Source: Pseudomonadota bacterium (GTDB lineage: Bacteria > Pseudomonadota > Alphaproteobacteria > Acetobacterales > Acetobacteraceae). Taken from it: a stretch of DNA of 8,289 nucleotides. A program made the position numbers and the translations under genes. Below are positions 1-6,266 of the stretch, one piece after another. Where the stretch lies: positions 1 through 8,289 of the forward strand of contig JAKAZX010000163.1 of NCBI GenBank assembly GCA_021826485.1. The letters run 5' to 3'. Each line of letters starts with the position of its first letter. The stretch's first letter is position 1. The notes below the pieces were generated by a model that saw only the letters and a program-made list of their open reading frames with translations, did no database searches and had not been told where the DNA came from.

Positions 1-375
1 CTGCAACTCCGCTTCCACATCCGCCGCGGTCACCACATAGCCGTCCGGGAACCGGCGGAAATCCAGCTTGACGCCGGGCTGGAAGCACCAGTCCAGCGGC
101 ACCTCGTCGATCGTCCAGCTCCGTTCGCCGCGATTCATGGTGGAGGCATAATGCCAGGGCGCGTCCAGATGCGTGCCGTTATGCGTGGACAACTGCACCT
201 GCTCGACCGCCCAGCCCTCCCCGTCCGGCAACTGATCCGGCGTGAGGCCGGGAAACAGCCCGGCGACATGCGCCGCGGTCTGCTTGTGGTTGATATAGGC
301 GATCTGAGGCCCCGGACCGAGATCGGCCGGCACGTCGTTCTCCAGCGCAACCGACAGGTCGATGATGCGGCGCAT
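1..375 (-). CDS. Cyclase family protein (metal-dependent hydrolase, kynurenine formamidase/isatin hydrolase type), 3' end missing
   Basis: The first 125 residues are present; the gene runs off the left edge. The protein begins MRRIIDLSVALENDVP, the usual opening of the cyclase family (PF04199). Residues 65-75 read HNGTHLDAPWH, matching the family signature HxGTHxDxPxH. His65, His69 and Asp71 would bind the catalytic metal (Mn or Zn in studied members) and His75 would act in catalysis. Known members hydrolyse N-formylkynurenine, isatin and related cyclic or amide substrates. There is no signal peptide, so the enzyme is probably cytoplasmic. The ATG has a strong ribosome site, GGGAGGA, 7 bases upstream, and starts 14 bp after the stop of the FAH-family gene, so the two are almost certainly co-transcribed. 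Family membership is secure. The substrate is unknown, and there is no other sign of a kynurenine pathway in view. Confidence 0.93.
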   Translation of the reverse strand, partial: MRRIIDLSVALENDVPADLGPGPQIAYINHKQTAAHVAGLFPGLTPDQLPDGEGWAVEQVQLSTHNGTHLDAPWHYASTMNRGERSWTIDEVPLDWCFQPGVKLDFRRFPDGYVVTAADVEAELQ

Positions 376-389
376 GTTTGCGTCCTCCC

Positions 390-1358
390 TCAGACGGCGG
401 AGCCTTGCGGCATGGCGATGCGGTTGCGCAATACCCCGATGCGGTCGATCCGCAGTTCCACGGTGTCACCGTCGTGCAGGAAGCGGCCGAGTTCCAGGCC
501 GGTGCAGTTGCCGACGGTGCCGGAACCGATCACCTCCCCCGCGTGCAGCGTCTCGTCGCGGGACATGTAGGCGATCAGCGCCGGGAAGCCGAACAGCATG
601 TCGGACGTGGTGTTGCGCGCCCAGGTCTCGCCGTTCACCCGCACCTCAACGGCGAGGGCCTGCGGGTCGGGGATCTCGTCCGGGGTGACGATCCACGGGC
701 CGAGCACGTTGCTGCCGTCGAAGCTCTTGCCCTTCGCCGGGCCGAGCCGTCCGCCCATCTCCTTCAATTGCGCGTCGCGCGCGGAGAAGTCGTTGAAGAT
801 CGTATAGCCGAAGATGTGGGACGGCGCCTCGGCCTCCGGGATGTCGCGGCCATTGCGGCCGATCACCACGGCCAGCTCCAGCTCGAAATCGGCGACGCGG
901 CTGTAGCGCGGCCACTGCACGGTGCTGTCCGGCGCGCCGACCATGAACCGGTTGGTCAGGTAGTAGATCGGCCGCTCGCGATAGATCGGGTCGATATCCG
1001 CCGGCGGCGCCACCTTCGCCGCCGCCTCCGGATCGCCCCCGAGCAGCGCCGCAAGCCGGCGGGAGCCGGCGCTGCTCTGGCGGATATGGGTCGCATACGA
1101 CATGGCGTCGCGCATCTGCCGGGGCAGCGGCAGGGGTGCGCAGAGTTCGGTTCCGGCGAGCGGCCGGGTGAGCGCCGCCTCGCCGCCTTGCTGCTGGATC
1201 AGGGTCGCTGCACGCTCCAGCGCCGCGGGGCCGCCATCGATCAGCGCCAGCATGTCGGAGAAGGCAGGGTCGGCGCCGGACAGGTCGAACAGGCGGTCGC
1301 CGTCCAGCAGCGCGCCGACCCGGCGCGCTGCCCCGGCGCGGAATGTCGCAAGTTTCAT
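390..1358 (-). CDS. Fumarylacetoacetate hydrolase (FAH) family protein
   Basis: This is a 322-residue protein of the FAH superfamily, whose members cleave C-C bonds in acylpyruvates and similar oxo acids, or hydrate or decarboxylate them, using Mg or Mn. The metal ligands are visible: Glu159 and Glu161 in DFELELAVVIG and Asp190 in FNDFSARD. Lys211 in GKSFDGSNVLGPW matches the family's active-site lysine, and the C-terminal core carries GSGTVGNCTGLELGR (about 278-292). The Glu-x-Glu to Asp to Lys spacing (29, then 21 residues) is as in FAHD1-type enzymes. The N-terminal 80 or so residues form the extra domain found in longer members. The open frame extends upstream to 1508, but the ATG at 1358 is chosen because it begins the typical MKLATFR sequence and has GAAGGGGGC about 7 bases upstream. 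It is the first gene of a leftward operon with the cyclase. The exact substrate is not determinable. Confidence 0.93.
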   Translation of the reverse strand: MKLATFRAGAARRVGALLDGDRLFDLSGADPAFSDMLALIDGGPAALERAATLIQQQGGEAALTRPLAGTELCAPLPLPRQMRDAMSYATHIRQSSAGSRRLAALLGGDPEAAAKVAPPADIDPIYRERPIYYLTNRFMVGAPDSTVQWPRYSRVADFELELAVVIGRNGRDIPEAEAPSHIFGYTIFNDFSARDAQLKEMGGRLGPAKGKSFDGSNVLGPWIVTPDEIPDPQALAVEVRVNGETWARNTTSDMLFGFPALIAYMSRDETLHAGEVIGSGTVGNCTGLELGRFLHDGDTVELRIDRIGVLRNRIAMPQGSAV

Positions 1359-1376
1359 CTGGACGCCCCCTTCACC

Positions 1377-1401
1377 ATATACATTCTCTGTGTTTGTATA
1401 T
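1377..1401. promoter_or_regulatory. Candidate operator: AT-rich perfect inverted repeat
   Basis: ATATACA (1377-1383) and TGTATAT (1395-1401) form a perfect 7-bp inverted repeat with an 11-bp spacer. The half-site centres are 18 bp apart, close to two helical turns. It is the most AT-rich patch in an otherwise very GC-rich window and lies between two divergent operons. GntR/FCD regulators often bind palindromes built on GTATAC-like halves, and such a regulator is encoded at 2383-3045, so it is the natural candidate ligand. The repeat is seen directly; the binding partner is inferred. Confidence 0.55.
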
Positions 1402-1426
1402 AAATCAGCGTCAGCTCGGCGGTCAA
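1398..1426 (-). promoter_or_regulatory. Candidate sigma-70-type promoter for the FAH-cyclase operon
   Basis: On the minus strand, TTGACC (1426-1421) is followed after exactly 17 bp by TTATAT (1403-1398), a good -35/-10 pair for a housekeeping sigma factor. The predicted start would be near 1391, giving a leader of about 30 nt before the FAH ATG at 1358. The -10 overlaps the right half of the 1377-1401 inverted repeat, so a bound repressor would block it. A rightward promoter for the transporter operon probably lies in the same patch: TTCACC at 1371-1376 and TGTATA at 1395-1400 with an 18-bp spacer. That match is weaker. Confidence 0.5.
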
Positions 1427-1459
1427 ATCCGGGTCCGGGGACGCGGGGGGAGAAAGTCC

Positions 1460-2386
1460 ATGCTGAAATCGGTTGCCGGCCTCGCCGCCGCGCTGCTCTG
1501 TGCCGCACCCGCCTGGGCGGGCAGCCCGATCACATTGAGCTGCACCGCCACCACCGACTGCGCCTCGGCCTTCGTCGCCGCCAGCCACGGCATGTTCGCC
1601 AGGCACGGGCTGGACGTGAAGATCACGCCGATCGCGCTGAATTCCAACATTCCCGCGGCGCTGATGTCGGACAGCATCCAGATCGGCGGCCCGACGCCCT
1701 CCGTATTCCTCCAGGCCGTCGATGGCGGCCTCGACCTGGTGGCGCTGGCGACCGCGAGCGTCACCAGCAACGAGACCGTGGATGGCGCCGCCTCCGTCGC
1801 GCGCACGGGGTCGGGCATCGACAAGCCGGCGGATTTCGTCGGCCATCGCGTCGGCGTGCCGGGGATCGGCGCGTTCCTCGACGTGCTGTTCCGCCAGTCG
1901 CTGATCGTGCACGGCATCGACCCCGGCAAGATCACCTTCGTCGAAGTCACCTTCCCCACCATGAGCGACGCGCTGAGGGGCGGCGCCGTCGATGGCGTGG
2001 TGTCGGCCAATCCCTTCCTGGCACGCATCGTCGCCGCCGGCACCGGCAAGGTGGTCAGCAACTTCCTTGCCGACCTGCCGGAGAACGAGCCGCAGATTCT
2101 CTACAGCAGCACCCGCGCCTGGGCTGATGCGCACAAGAGCGAGGTGGCCGCGTTCCGCGCCGCGATTGCCGAGGGCGCGGCGTTCGTCCATGCCAACCCC
2201 GACGCCGCGCGCGAGGACGTGGCGCAGTTCACCAAGCTGCCGATCGCGGTGCTGAAGACGATCAAGCTGTCGTGGTCGAGTGCCCCGATCAGCAAGGCGC
2301 AGCTCGACTGGTGGGTGGACGTGATGCGTGGGCAGAAGATGTTGCAAGGCAAGATCGATACCGCTGCGCTGATCCCGCCTTCGTGA
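1460..2386 (+). CDS. ABC transporter periplasmic substrate-binding protein (NitT/TauT, NMT1/THI5-like)
   Basis: This 308-residue secreted protein captures the substrate of the adjacent ABC importer. Residues 1-20 are a Sec signal peptide (MLK, hydrophobic stretch, cleavage after AWA). The mature protein has the features of the NrtA/SsuA/TauA/ThiY group: an early strand followed by a short helix (AFVAASHGMFARHGLDV, about 37-53), the ligand-pocket loop IGGPTPSVFLQA, and the hinge-side motif GIGAFLDVLFRQSL. The mature chain contains only two cysteines, Cys28 and Cys34, next to the first ligand loop, where they could form a disulfide. The ATG at 1460 is chosen over upstream in-frame starts because it begins the signal peptide and has GGGAG 7 bases upstream. 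The stop overlaps the start of the GntR gene by 4 bases. The ligand is unknown; sulfonates, pyrimidines and small aromatic acids are all carried by relatives. Confidence 0.9.
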   Translation: MLKSVAGLAAALLCAAPAWAGSPITLSCTATTDCASAFVAASHGMFARHGLDVKITPIALNSNIPAALMSDSIQIGGPTPSVFLQAVDGGLDLVALATASVTSNETVDGAASVARTGSGIDKPADFVGHRVGVPGIGAFLDVLFRQSLIVHGIDPGKITFVEVTFPTMSDALRGGAVDGVVSANPFLARIVAAGTGKVVSNFLADLPENEPQILYSSTRAWADAHKSEVAAFRAAIAEGAAFVHANPDAAREDVAQFTKLPIAVLKTIKLSWSSAPISKAQLDWWVDVMRGQKMLQGKIDTAALIPPS

Positions 2387-3045
2387 CGCTGGCCGCCGAC
2401 TCGCTGGCCGACCGCGCGGCCCAGGCGTTGCAGCGGGACATCCTTGCCGGCGCGCTGGCCCCCGGCGCGCGGCTGCCGGTGCATGATCTCGCCGCCCGCT
2501 ACGCGATCGGCGTCACCCCGCTGCGGGAGGCGCTGTCCGGCCTGAGTGCGCTGGGCCTCGTGGTCGGCGGCCGGCGCGGCTTCCGCGTCGCCGATGTCAG
2601 CCGCGAAGACCTCGCGGACATCACGCTGGCCCGGCAGGCGGTGGAGGCGGCGGCGCTCAGGCGCTCGCTGGCGCAGGGCGACGCGGAATGGGAGGCCGGC
2701 ATCGTCGCCGCCCTGCACGTGCTGCGGCGGCTCGCCGGCACGGTCGAGACGCCGGCCGGTGCCAGCGCAGAATTCGATGCCGCGCACAAGCGGTTTCACG
2801 CCGCGCTGATCGCCGCCTGCCGCTCCCCGCGCCTGCTGCGCCTGCAATCGGCGCTGTATGACGAGGCGTATCGCTACCGGCGGGTGATGATGACGCGCTT
2901 CGAGGGATGGGCCGACTTCCTGCGCGGGCATGAGGCGCTGGCGAAGCCGATCCTGGCGCGCGATGCGCCGGCGGCGCTGGCCGCGCTGATGGCGCATCTG
3001 GCCTCCACCCTGCGCTACGTCTATCCGGACGAGCAGCGTCGATGA
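2383..3045 (+). CDS. GntR family transcriptional regulator, FCD (FadR C-terminal) domain
   Basis: This is a 220-residue cytoplasmic DNA-binding regulator. Residues 7-70 form the GntR winged helix: ALQRDILAGALAPGARLPVHDLAARY, recognition helix around VTPLREALSGLSALGLV, and wing GGRRGFRVA. Residues 75-215 are the all-helical FCD ligand-binding domain. His139 (in KRFHAAL), His183 (GHEAL) and His205 (AHL) lie where FCD proteins hold their metal-binding histidines; Asp132 or His135 could supply the fourth ligand. The start is GTG at 2383, in the overlap GTGA with the preceding stop, because the next upstream ATG lies well inside the binding-protein gene and no Shine-Dalgarno is seen. Translation is therefore probably coupled. 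Its place between binding protein and ATPase suggests that it controls this locus, probably through the 1377-1401 repeat, with the imported compound or a product as effector. Confidence 0.92.
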   Translation: MTLAADSLADRAAQALQRDILAGALAPGARLPVHDLAARYAIGVTPLREALSGLSALGLVVGGRRGFRVADVSREDLADITLARQAVEAAALRRSLAQGDAEWEAGIVAALHVLRRLAGTVETPAGASAEFDAAHKRFHAALIAACRSPRLLRLQSALYDEAYRYRRVMMTRFEGWADFLRGHEALAKPILARDAPAALAALMAHLASTLRYVYPDEQRR

Positions 3046-3803
3046 CCGCGCCGATCGCCCTGCGCAATGTCGGCCTGACGCTCGGCGGCAAGCGCATCCT
3101 GGACGGCATCGATCTCGAAATCGCGCGCGGCAGCTTCACCTGCGTGGTCGGGCCTTCCGGCTGCGGCAAGACGACGCTGCTGCGGCTGGTCGCGGGCCTC
3201 GTGCTGCCCACCGAGGGGGAAGTGCAGATCGGCGGCACGCGCGTCGTCGCACCGCGCCGCGACGTGGCGGTGGTGTTCCAGGATTATGGCCGCGCGCTGC
3301 TGCCCTGGCGCACCGCGGCGGGCAACGTGTCGCTGGCGCTGGAAGCCATGGGCGTCGCCCCGCGCGCACGGCCGGCGCGTATCCGCGACCTGCTCGGCCG
3401 GGTCGGACTGGCCGAGCATGCCGACAAGTTCCCCGCGCAGATGTCCGGCGGGATGCAGCAGCGGTTGCAGATCGCGCGCTGTCTGGCGCAGCAACCCGAA
3501 GTGCTGCTGATGGACGAGCCGTTCGGCGCGCTCGATGCGATGACCCGGCAGGGCTTGCAGGACGAGGTGCTGGCGCTGGTTGGCGACAGCGGCGCGACCG
3601 TGTTCTTCGTCACCCATGATCTGGAGGAAGCGGCCTATCTCGGCGATGTGGTGATCGGACTGCTGCCGCATCCCGGCCGGATCGCGCGGCAGGTGGCGGT
3701 GAAGCTGCCGCGCCCGCGCGACCAGCTTGCCACCCGCGAGCTGCCGGAATTCCTGCGGCTGCGGCGCGAATTGTTCGACTTCATGCGGACGGCGGAGGCA
3801 TGA
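3042..3803 (+). CDS. ABC transporter ATP-binding protein (NitT/TauT type)
   Basis: This 253-residue ATPase powers the importer from the cytoplasmic face. All nucleotide-binding motifs are intact: Walker A GPSGCGKTT (37-45), Q-loop at Gln80 in VFQDYGRALLPW, signature MSGGMQQRLQIAR (134-146), Walker B VLLMDEP (154-160), D-loop GALDA, and switch His192 in THD. The DYGRALLPWR segment after the Q-loop and the GMQQR signature are typical of the SsuB/TauB/NrtD group. The first signature residue is Met instead of the commoner Leu, a tolerated change. The ATG overlaps the GntR stop (ATGA), and the gene's own stop overlaps the next ATG in the same way. No extra regulatory domain follows the core. Confidence 0.95.
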   Translation: MTAPIALRNVGLTLGGKRILDGIDLEIARGSFTCVVGPSGCGKTTLLRLVAGLVLPTEGEVQIGGTRVVAPRRDVAVVFQDYGRALLPWRTAAGNVSLALEAMGVAPRARPARIRDLLGRVGLAEHADKFPAQMSGGMQQRLQIARCLAQQPEVLLMDEPFGALDAMTRQGLQDEVLALVGDSGATVFFVTHDLEEAAYLGDVVIGLLPHPGRIARQVAVKLPRPRDQLATRELPEFLRLRRELFDFMRTAEA

Positions 3804-4555
3804 GCGGACTTCACGCGCTGCCGCGCGCGCTCGCGGTGCCGGCGCTGCTGCTGATTGCGGCCGAAGCCGCGATGCGGCTCGGCGGCGGCACGACCAGCGA
3901 TGCGCTGGCCCCGCCGTCCGCCGTGGCGCGCGCGCTGGCGATCGGACTCGGCGACGGCTCGCTGCTCGCGGCCAGCCTCGCCACGCTTGCGGCGGCCATC
4001 GGCGGGCTGATGCTCGGCGGCGCGCTGGGGCTGCTGCTCGGGCTGCTGTTCGGCACCGTGCCGGCGCTCGCCCGGCTGTTCTCGATCACGGTGGAGGCGA
4101 TCCGGCCGGTTCCGGCGGTGGCGCTGATTCCGCTGGCGCTGATCCTGTTCGGCTTCGGCTACCGGCTGGAGATCAGCATCGTCGCGTTCGCGGCGATCTG
4201 GCCGATGCTGGTGTTCACCCAGTCGGCCGTCGCCGGCGTCGAGCCGCGGCTGATCGAGGTGGCGCGCGCGCTGCGCCTGCCGCTCGGCGCGCGGCTTTGG
4301 AAGATCGTGATCCCGTTCGCGCTGCCGCGGATCTTCGTCGCTTTCCGTCTGGCCGCCGGGGTCGCGCTGATCGTCGCCGTGACGGTGGAGATTGCGGTCA
4401 ATCCGCTCGGTCTCGGCTACGGCATGACGATGGCGCAGCAGACATTGCGGCCGGCCGAGATGCTGGCCTATCTGGTCTGGATCGGCGTGGTCGGCTGGGT
4501 GCTGAACGTGGCGCTGCTGGCGGTGCAGCGCCGCGCCTTCGGGCGCTTCATGTGA
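3800..4555 (+). CDS. ABC transporter permease 1 (NitT/TauT type)
   Basis: This is a 251-residue inner-membrane protein of the binding-protein-dependent transport family (PF00528) with about six hydrophobic segments. The cytoplasmic EAA loop that docks on the ATPase is at about 153-176: EVARALRLPLGARLWKI followed by VIPFALP. The segments EAIRPVPAVALIPLALILFG (99-118) and IWPMLVFT (133-140) are typical of SsuC/TauC-like permeases. The start overlaps the ATPase stop (ATGA). A GGAGG lies only 1 base before the ATG, too close for a normal ribosome site, so initiation probably depends on coupling to the upstream gene. It is followed at once by a second, divergent permease, so the channel is probably a heterodimer; most transporters of this class use a single permease gene. 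Confidence 0.93.
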   Translation: MSGLHALPRALAVPALLLIAAEAAMRLGGGTTSDALAPPSAVARALAIGLGDGSLLAASLATLAAAIGGLMLGGALGLLLGLLFGTVPALARLFSITVEAIRPVPAVALIPLALILFGFGYRLEISIVAFAAIWPMLVFTQSAVAGVEPRLIEVARALRLPLGARLWKIVIPFALPRIFVAFRLAAGVALIVAVTVEIAVNPLGLGYGMTMAQQTLRPAEMLAYLVWIGVVGWVLNVALLAVQRRAFGRFM

Positions 4556-5316
4556 TGCGCGGACGCGGCGCGGTCTGGCAGCTCGGCAGCCTCCTGGTGT
4601 GCGTGGCGCTGATCCTGGCATGGCAGGCGGTGGCGCAGGCGCGGCTGGTCTCTCCGGTGTTCCTGCCGCCGCCGACGCGGGTCTGGGCGGCGCTGGTCCG
4701 CGGCGTGGAATCCGGCGTGATCGTGCAGAAGCTCGCCGGCACCGTGCTGCGCATGATCGAGGGATGGGCGCTCGCATCCGTCCTCGGCGTGGCACTCGGC
4801 GCGCTGATCGGCACGTCGCGCGCAGCGCGGCAGTGGCTCGGCCCGACGCTGGAATTCCTGCGCCCGCTGCCGTCCTCCGCGATCATCCCGGTGGCCATCG
4901 CGCTGTTCGGGCTGAGCAACGGGATGGTGCTCGGGGTCATCGGCTTCGGCGCGCTGTGGCCGATGCTGCTCGCCACCGTCCACGGTTTCGCGGCGGTCGA
5001 ACCGCGGCTGTACGAGGTCGGCCGCGCGCTCGGCCTGTCGCGCTGGGCGGTGATCCGCAAGGTGGCGCTGCCGAGCGCCATGCCGGACATCCTCGCAGGC
5101 GCGCGGCTCGGCCTCACGGTCGCCCTGGTGCTGGCGGGCGTAGGGGAGATGCTGGCCGGGCGCGACGGGCTGGGACAATGGATTCTGCTCGCCGCGCGTG
5201 CGTTCCGCGCGCCCGACCTGTATGCCGGGGTCGTGCTGTTCGGCCTGCTCGGCTACGCCAGCGCGCTGGTGATCGGGCTGGTGGAACGCCGGGCGCTGCG
5301 CTGGCGGCAGGGATAG
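4555..5316 (+). CDS. ABC transporter permease 2 (NitT/TauT type)
   Basis: This 253-residue inner-membrane protein is a paralogue of permease 1, with about six membrane segments. Its EAA loop is at about 154-177: EVGRALGLSRWAVIRKV followed by ALPSAMP. LEFLRPLPSSAIIPVAIALFG (99-119) and FGALWPMLLATVHG (131-144) line up with the same blocks in permease 1, which supports shared ancestry and equal length but marked divergence. The ATG at 4555 shares its first base with the TGA of permease 1 (TGATG). A GTG at 4552 is possible but less likely. It is the last gene of the rightward operon and its TAG lies in the stem of the hairpin at 5304-5335. Confidence 0.93.
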   Translation: MRGRGAVWQLGSLLVCVALILAWQAVAQARLVSPVFLPPPTRVWAALVRGVESGVIVQKLAGTVLRMIEGWALASVLGVALGALIGTSRAARQWLGPTLEFLRPLPSSAIIPVAIALFGLSNGMVLGVIGFGALWPMLLATVHGFAAVEPRLYEVGRALGLSRWAVIRKVALPSAMPDILAGARLGLTVALVLAGVGEMLAGRDGLGQWILLAARAFRAPDLYAGVVLFGLLGYASALVIGLVERRALRWRQG

Positions 5317-5335
5317 GGTCGGGCTATCCCGCCGC
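5304..5335. terminator. Bidirectional terminator-like stem-loop between convergent genes
   Basis: GCGGC (5304-5308) plus GGGATAG (5310-5316) pairs with CTATCCC (5324-5330) plus GCCGC (5331-5335). This gives 12 base pairs with one bulged A (5309) and a 7-nt loop. The stem contains both the TAG of permease 2 (5314-5316) and the stop of the minus-strand hydroxylase (5324-5326, CTA on the plus strand). No T-tract follows on either side, so it is not a classical intrinsic terminator. It may act with Rho or protect the 3' ends of both transcripts. Confidence 0.6.
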
Positions 5336-6259
5336 GATGGTGCGCAGCATCCGCCGCAGCCCCGCCCATTGCTGCCGGGCGTAGCCGCCACTCGCCAGCG
5401 CTTCCTCCGCCGTCGGATCGCCGGTGCGGGCATAGGCGCGGGAGAAATCCGCGGTGCCGAACAGCATATCCCACCACGGCAGCACGGCGCCGTAATTGAC
5501 GCTGCGCTGCCCGGCCGCGAGCACGCCGTGATGGGCGCGATGAAACCGCGGCGAGACGATCAGCCGTTCGCCCAGGCGGCCGAACGACAGGCGCACATTG
5601 GCGTGCGACAGACTCTCGATCAGCCGCAGCAGCAGCACCAGCAGCGGGAACTGCATCGGCGGAATGCCGATCAGCAGCGCGACGGCGGTGAACCAAAGAA
5701 ATCCGATCGCATCGTCCAGCAGATGGTTGCGGTCGTCGGACCAGAACGTCATCTGCCGCTGCGCGTGATGCACCGCGTGCAGGGCGTACCACCAGTCGAA
5801 CCAGTGGCTCAGCCGGTGGCGCCAGTATTCCGAGAAGTCGAGGATGACGACATAGAGCAGGAAGGTCAGCACCGGCCGGCCGAGCAGGAACGGGAACAAC
5901 CCCTCCAGCGTCGGCGGGATGATGCCGTGATCGGTCAGCCAGCCGCTCAGGGCCACCTGCACCTGGTAAAACAGCACGAACGTCACCAGCGGCAGCAGCC
6001 CAACCCGCGAGATGACGGTGTAGAGCACATCGACACCGACCGCCTTGCGGTCCGGCCAGCGTTCCACCGGCCGCCACTGCTCCAGCGGCAGGCAGATGGC
6101 GTAGGTCACCGCGACCTGGGCCGCGCCATAGACGGCGAACAGGGTCCAGCCGAAGCCGATCTCCTCCCACTGCATCAGGTCGAGGCGATACAGGATCGGC
6201 AGCACGATCGCCTGGTGCAGCCAGCCCGCCGCCAGATCGAAGGGCAGCGTCGGACTCAT
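5324..6259 (-). CDS. Fatty acid hydroxylase / sterol desaturase family membrane protein
   Basis: This 311-residue integral membrane protein belongs to the di-iron fatty acid hydroxylase superfamily (PF04116), which uses O2 to hydroxylate or desaturate lipid or alkyl substrates. The histidine clusters are complete: HRLSH (148-152), HAVHH (161-165), His219 in SLSHAN, and HRAHH (240-244). Hydrophobic segments lie at about 36-57, 84-104, 128-142 and 184-217, placing the di-iron site on the cytoplasmic side. The phrases DFSEYWRHRLSHW and WWYALHAVHHAQ are typical of bacterial sterol-desaturase-like proteins. The start has GAGGCGG 4-5 bases upstream, overlapping the stop of the beta-propeller gene only 7 bp away, so the two are coupled. 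The real substrate (fatty acid, hopanoid, carotenoid or other) is not shown by the sequence. Confidence 0.93.
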   Translation of the reverse strand: MSPTLPFDLAAGWLHQAIVLPILYRLDLMQWEEIGFGWTLFAVYGAAQVAVTYAICLPLEQWRPVERWPDRKAVGVDVLYTVISRVGLLPLVTFVLFYQVQVALSGWLTDHGIIPPTLEGLFPFLLGRPVLTFLLYVVILDFSEYWRHRLSHWFDWWYALHAVHHAQRQMTFWSDDRNHLLDDAIGFLWFTAVALLIGIPPMQFPLLVLLLRLIESLSHANVRLSFGRLGERLIVSPRFHRAHHGVLAAGQRSVNYGAVLPWWDMLFGTADFSRAYARTGDPTAEEALASGGYARQQWAGLRRMLRTIAAG

Positions 6260-6266
6260 CGCCGCC

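Noticed and set aside
378..1403. Long plus-strand open frame (341 codons) opposite the FAH gene
   Set aside because: It is antisense to a clearly recognised enzyme with intact motifs, and its translation is rich in Arg, Gln and His without domain features, as expected from GC-rich shadow frames.
1359..1508. N-terminal extension of the FAH-family gene
   Set aside because: It would overlap the divergent promoter region and the binding-protein gene. The internal ATG has a ribosome site and gives the normal family start.
3727..4554. Upstream extension of permease 2 as one 529-residue protein
   Set aside because: The first 276 codons overlap the ATPase and permease 1 in another frame and look like shadow sequence. 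The permease fold begins at the ATG at 4555.
3635..4795. Long minus-strand open frame (386 codons) opposite the permeases
   Set aside because: It spans several overlapping plus-strand ABC genes and gives a low-complexity Arg/Gln/Pro-rich translation. It is a shadow of biased codon use.
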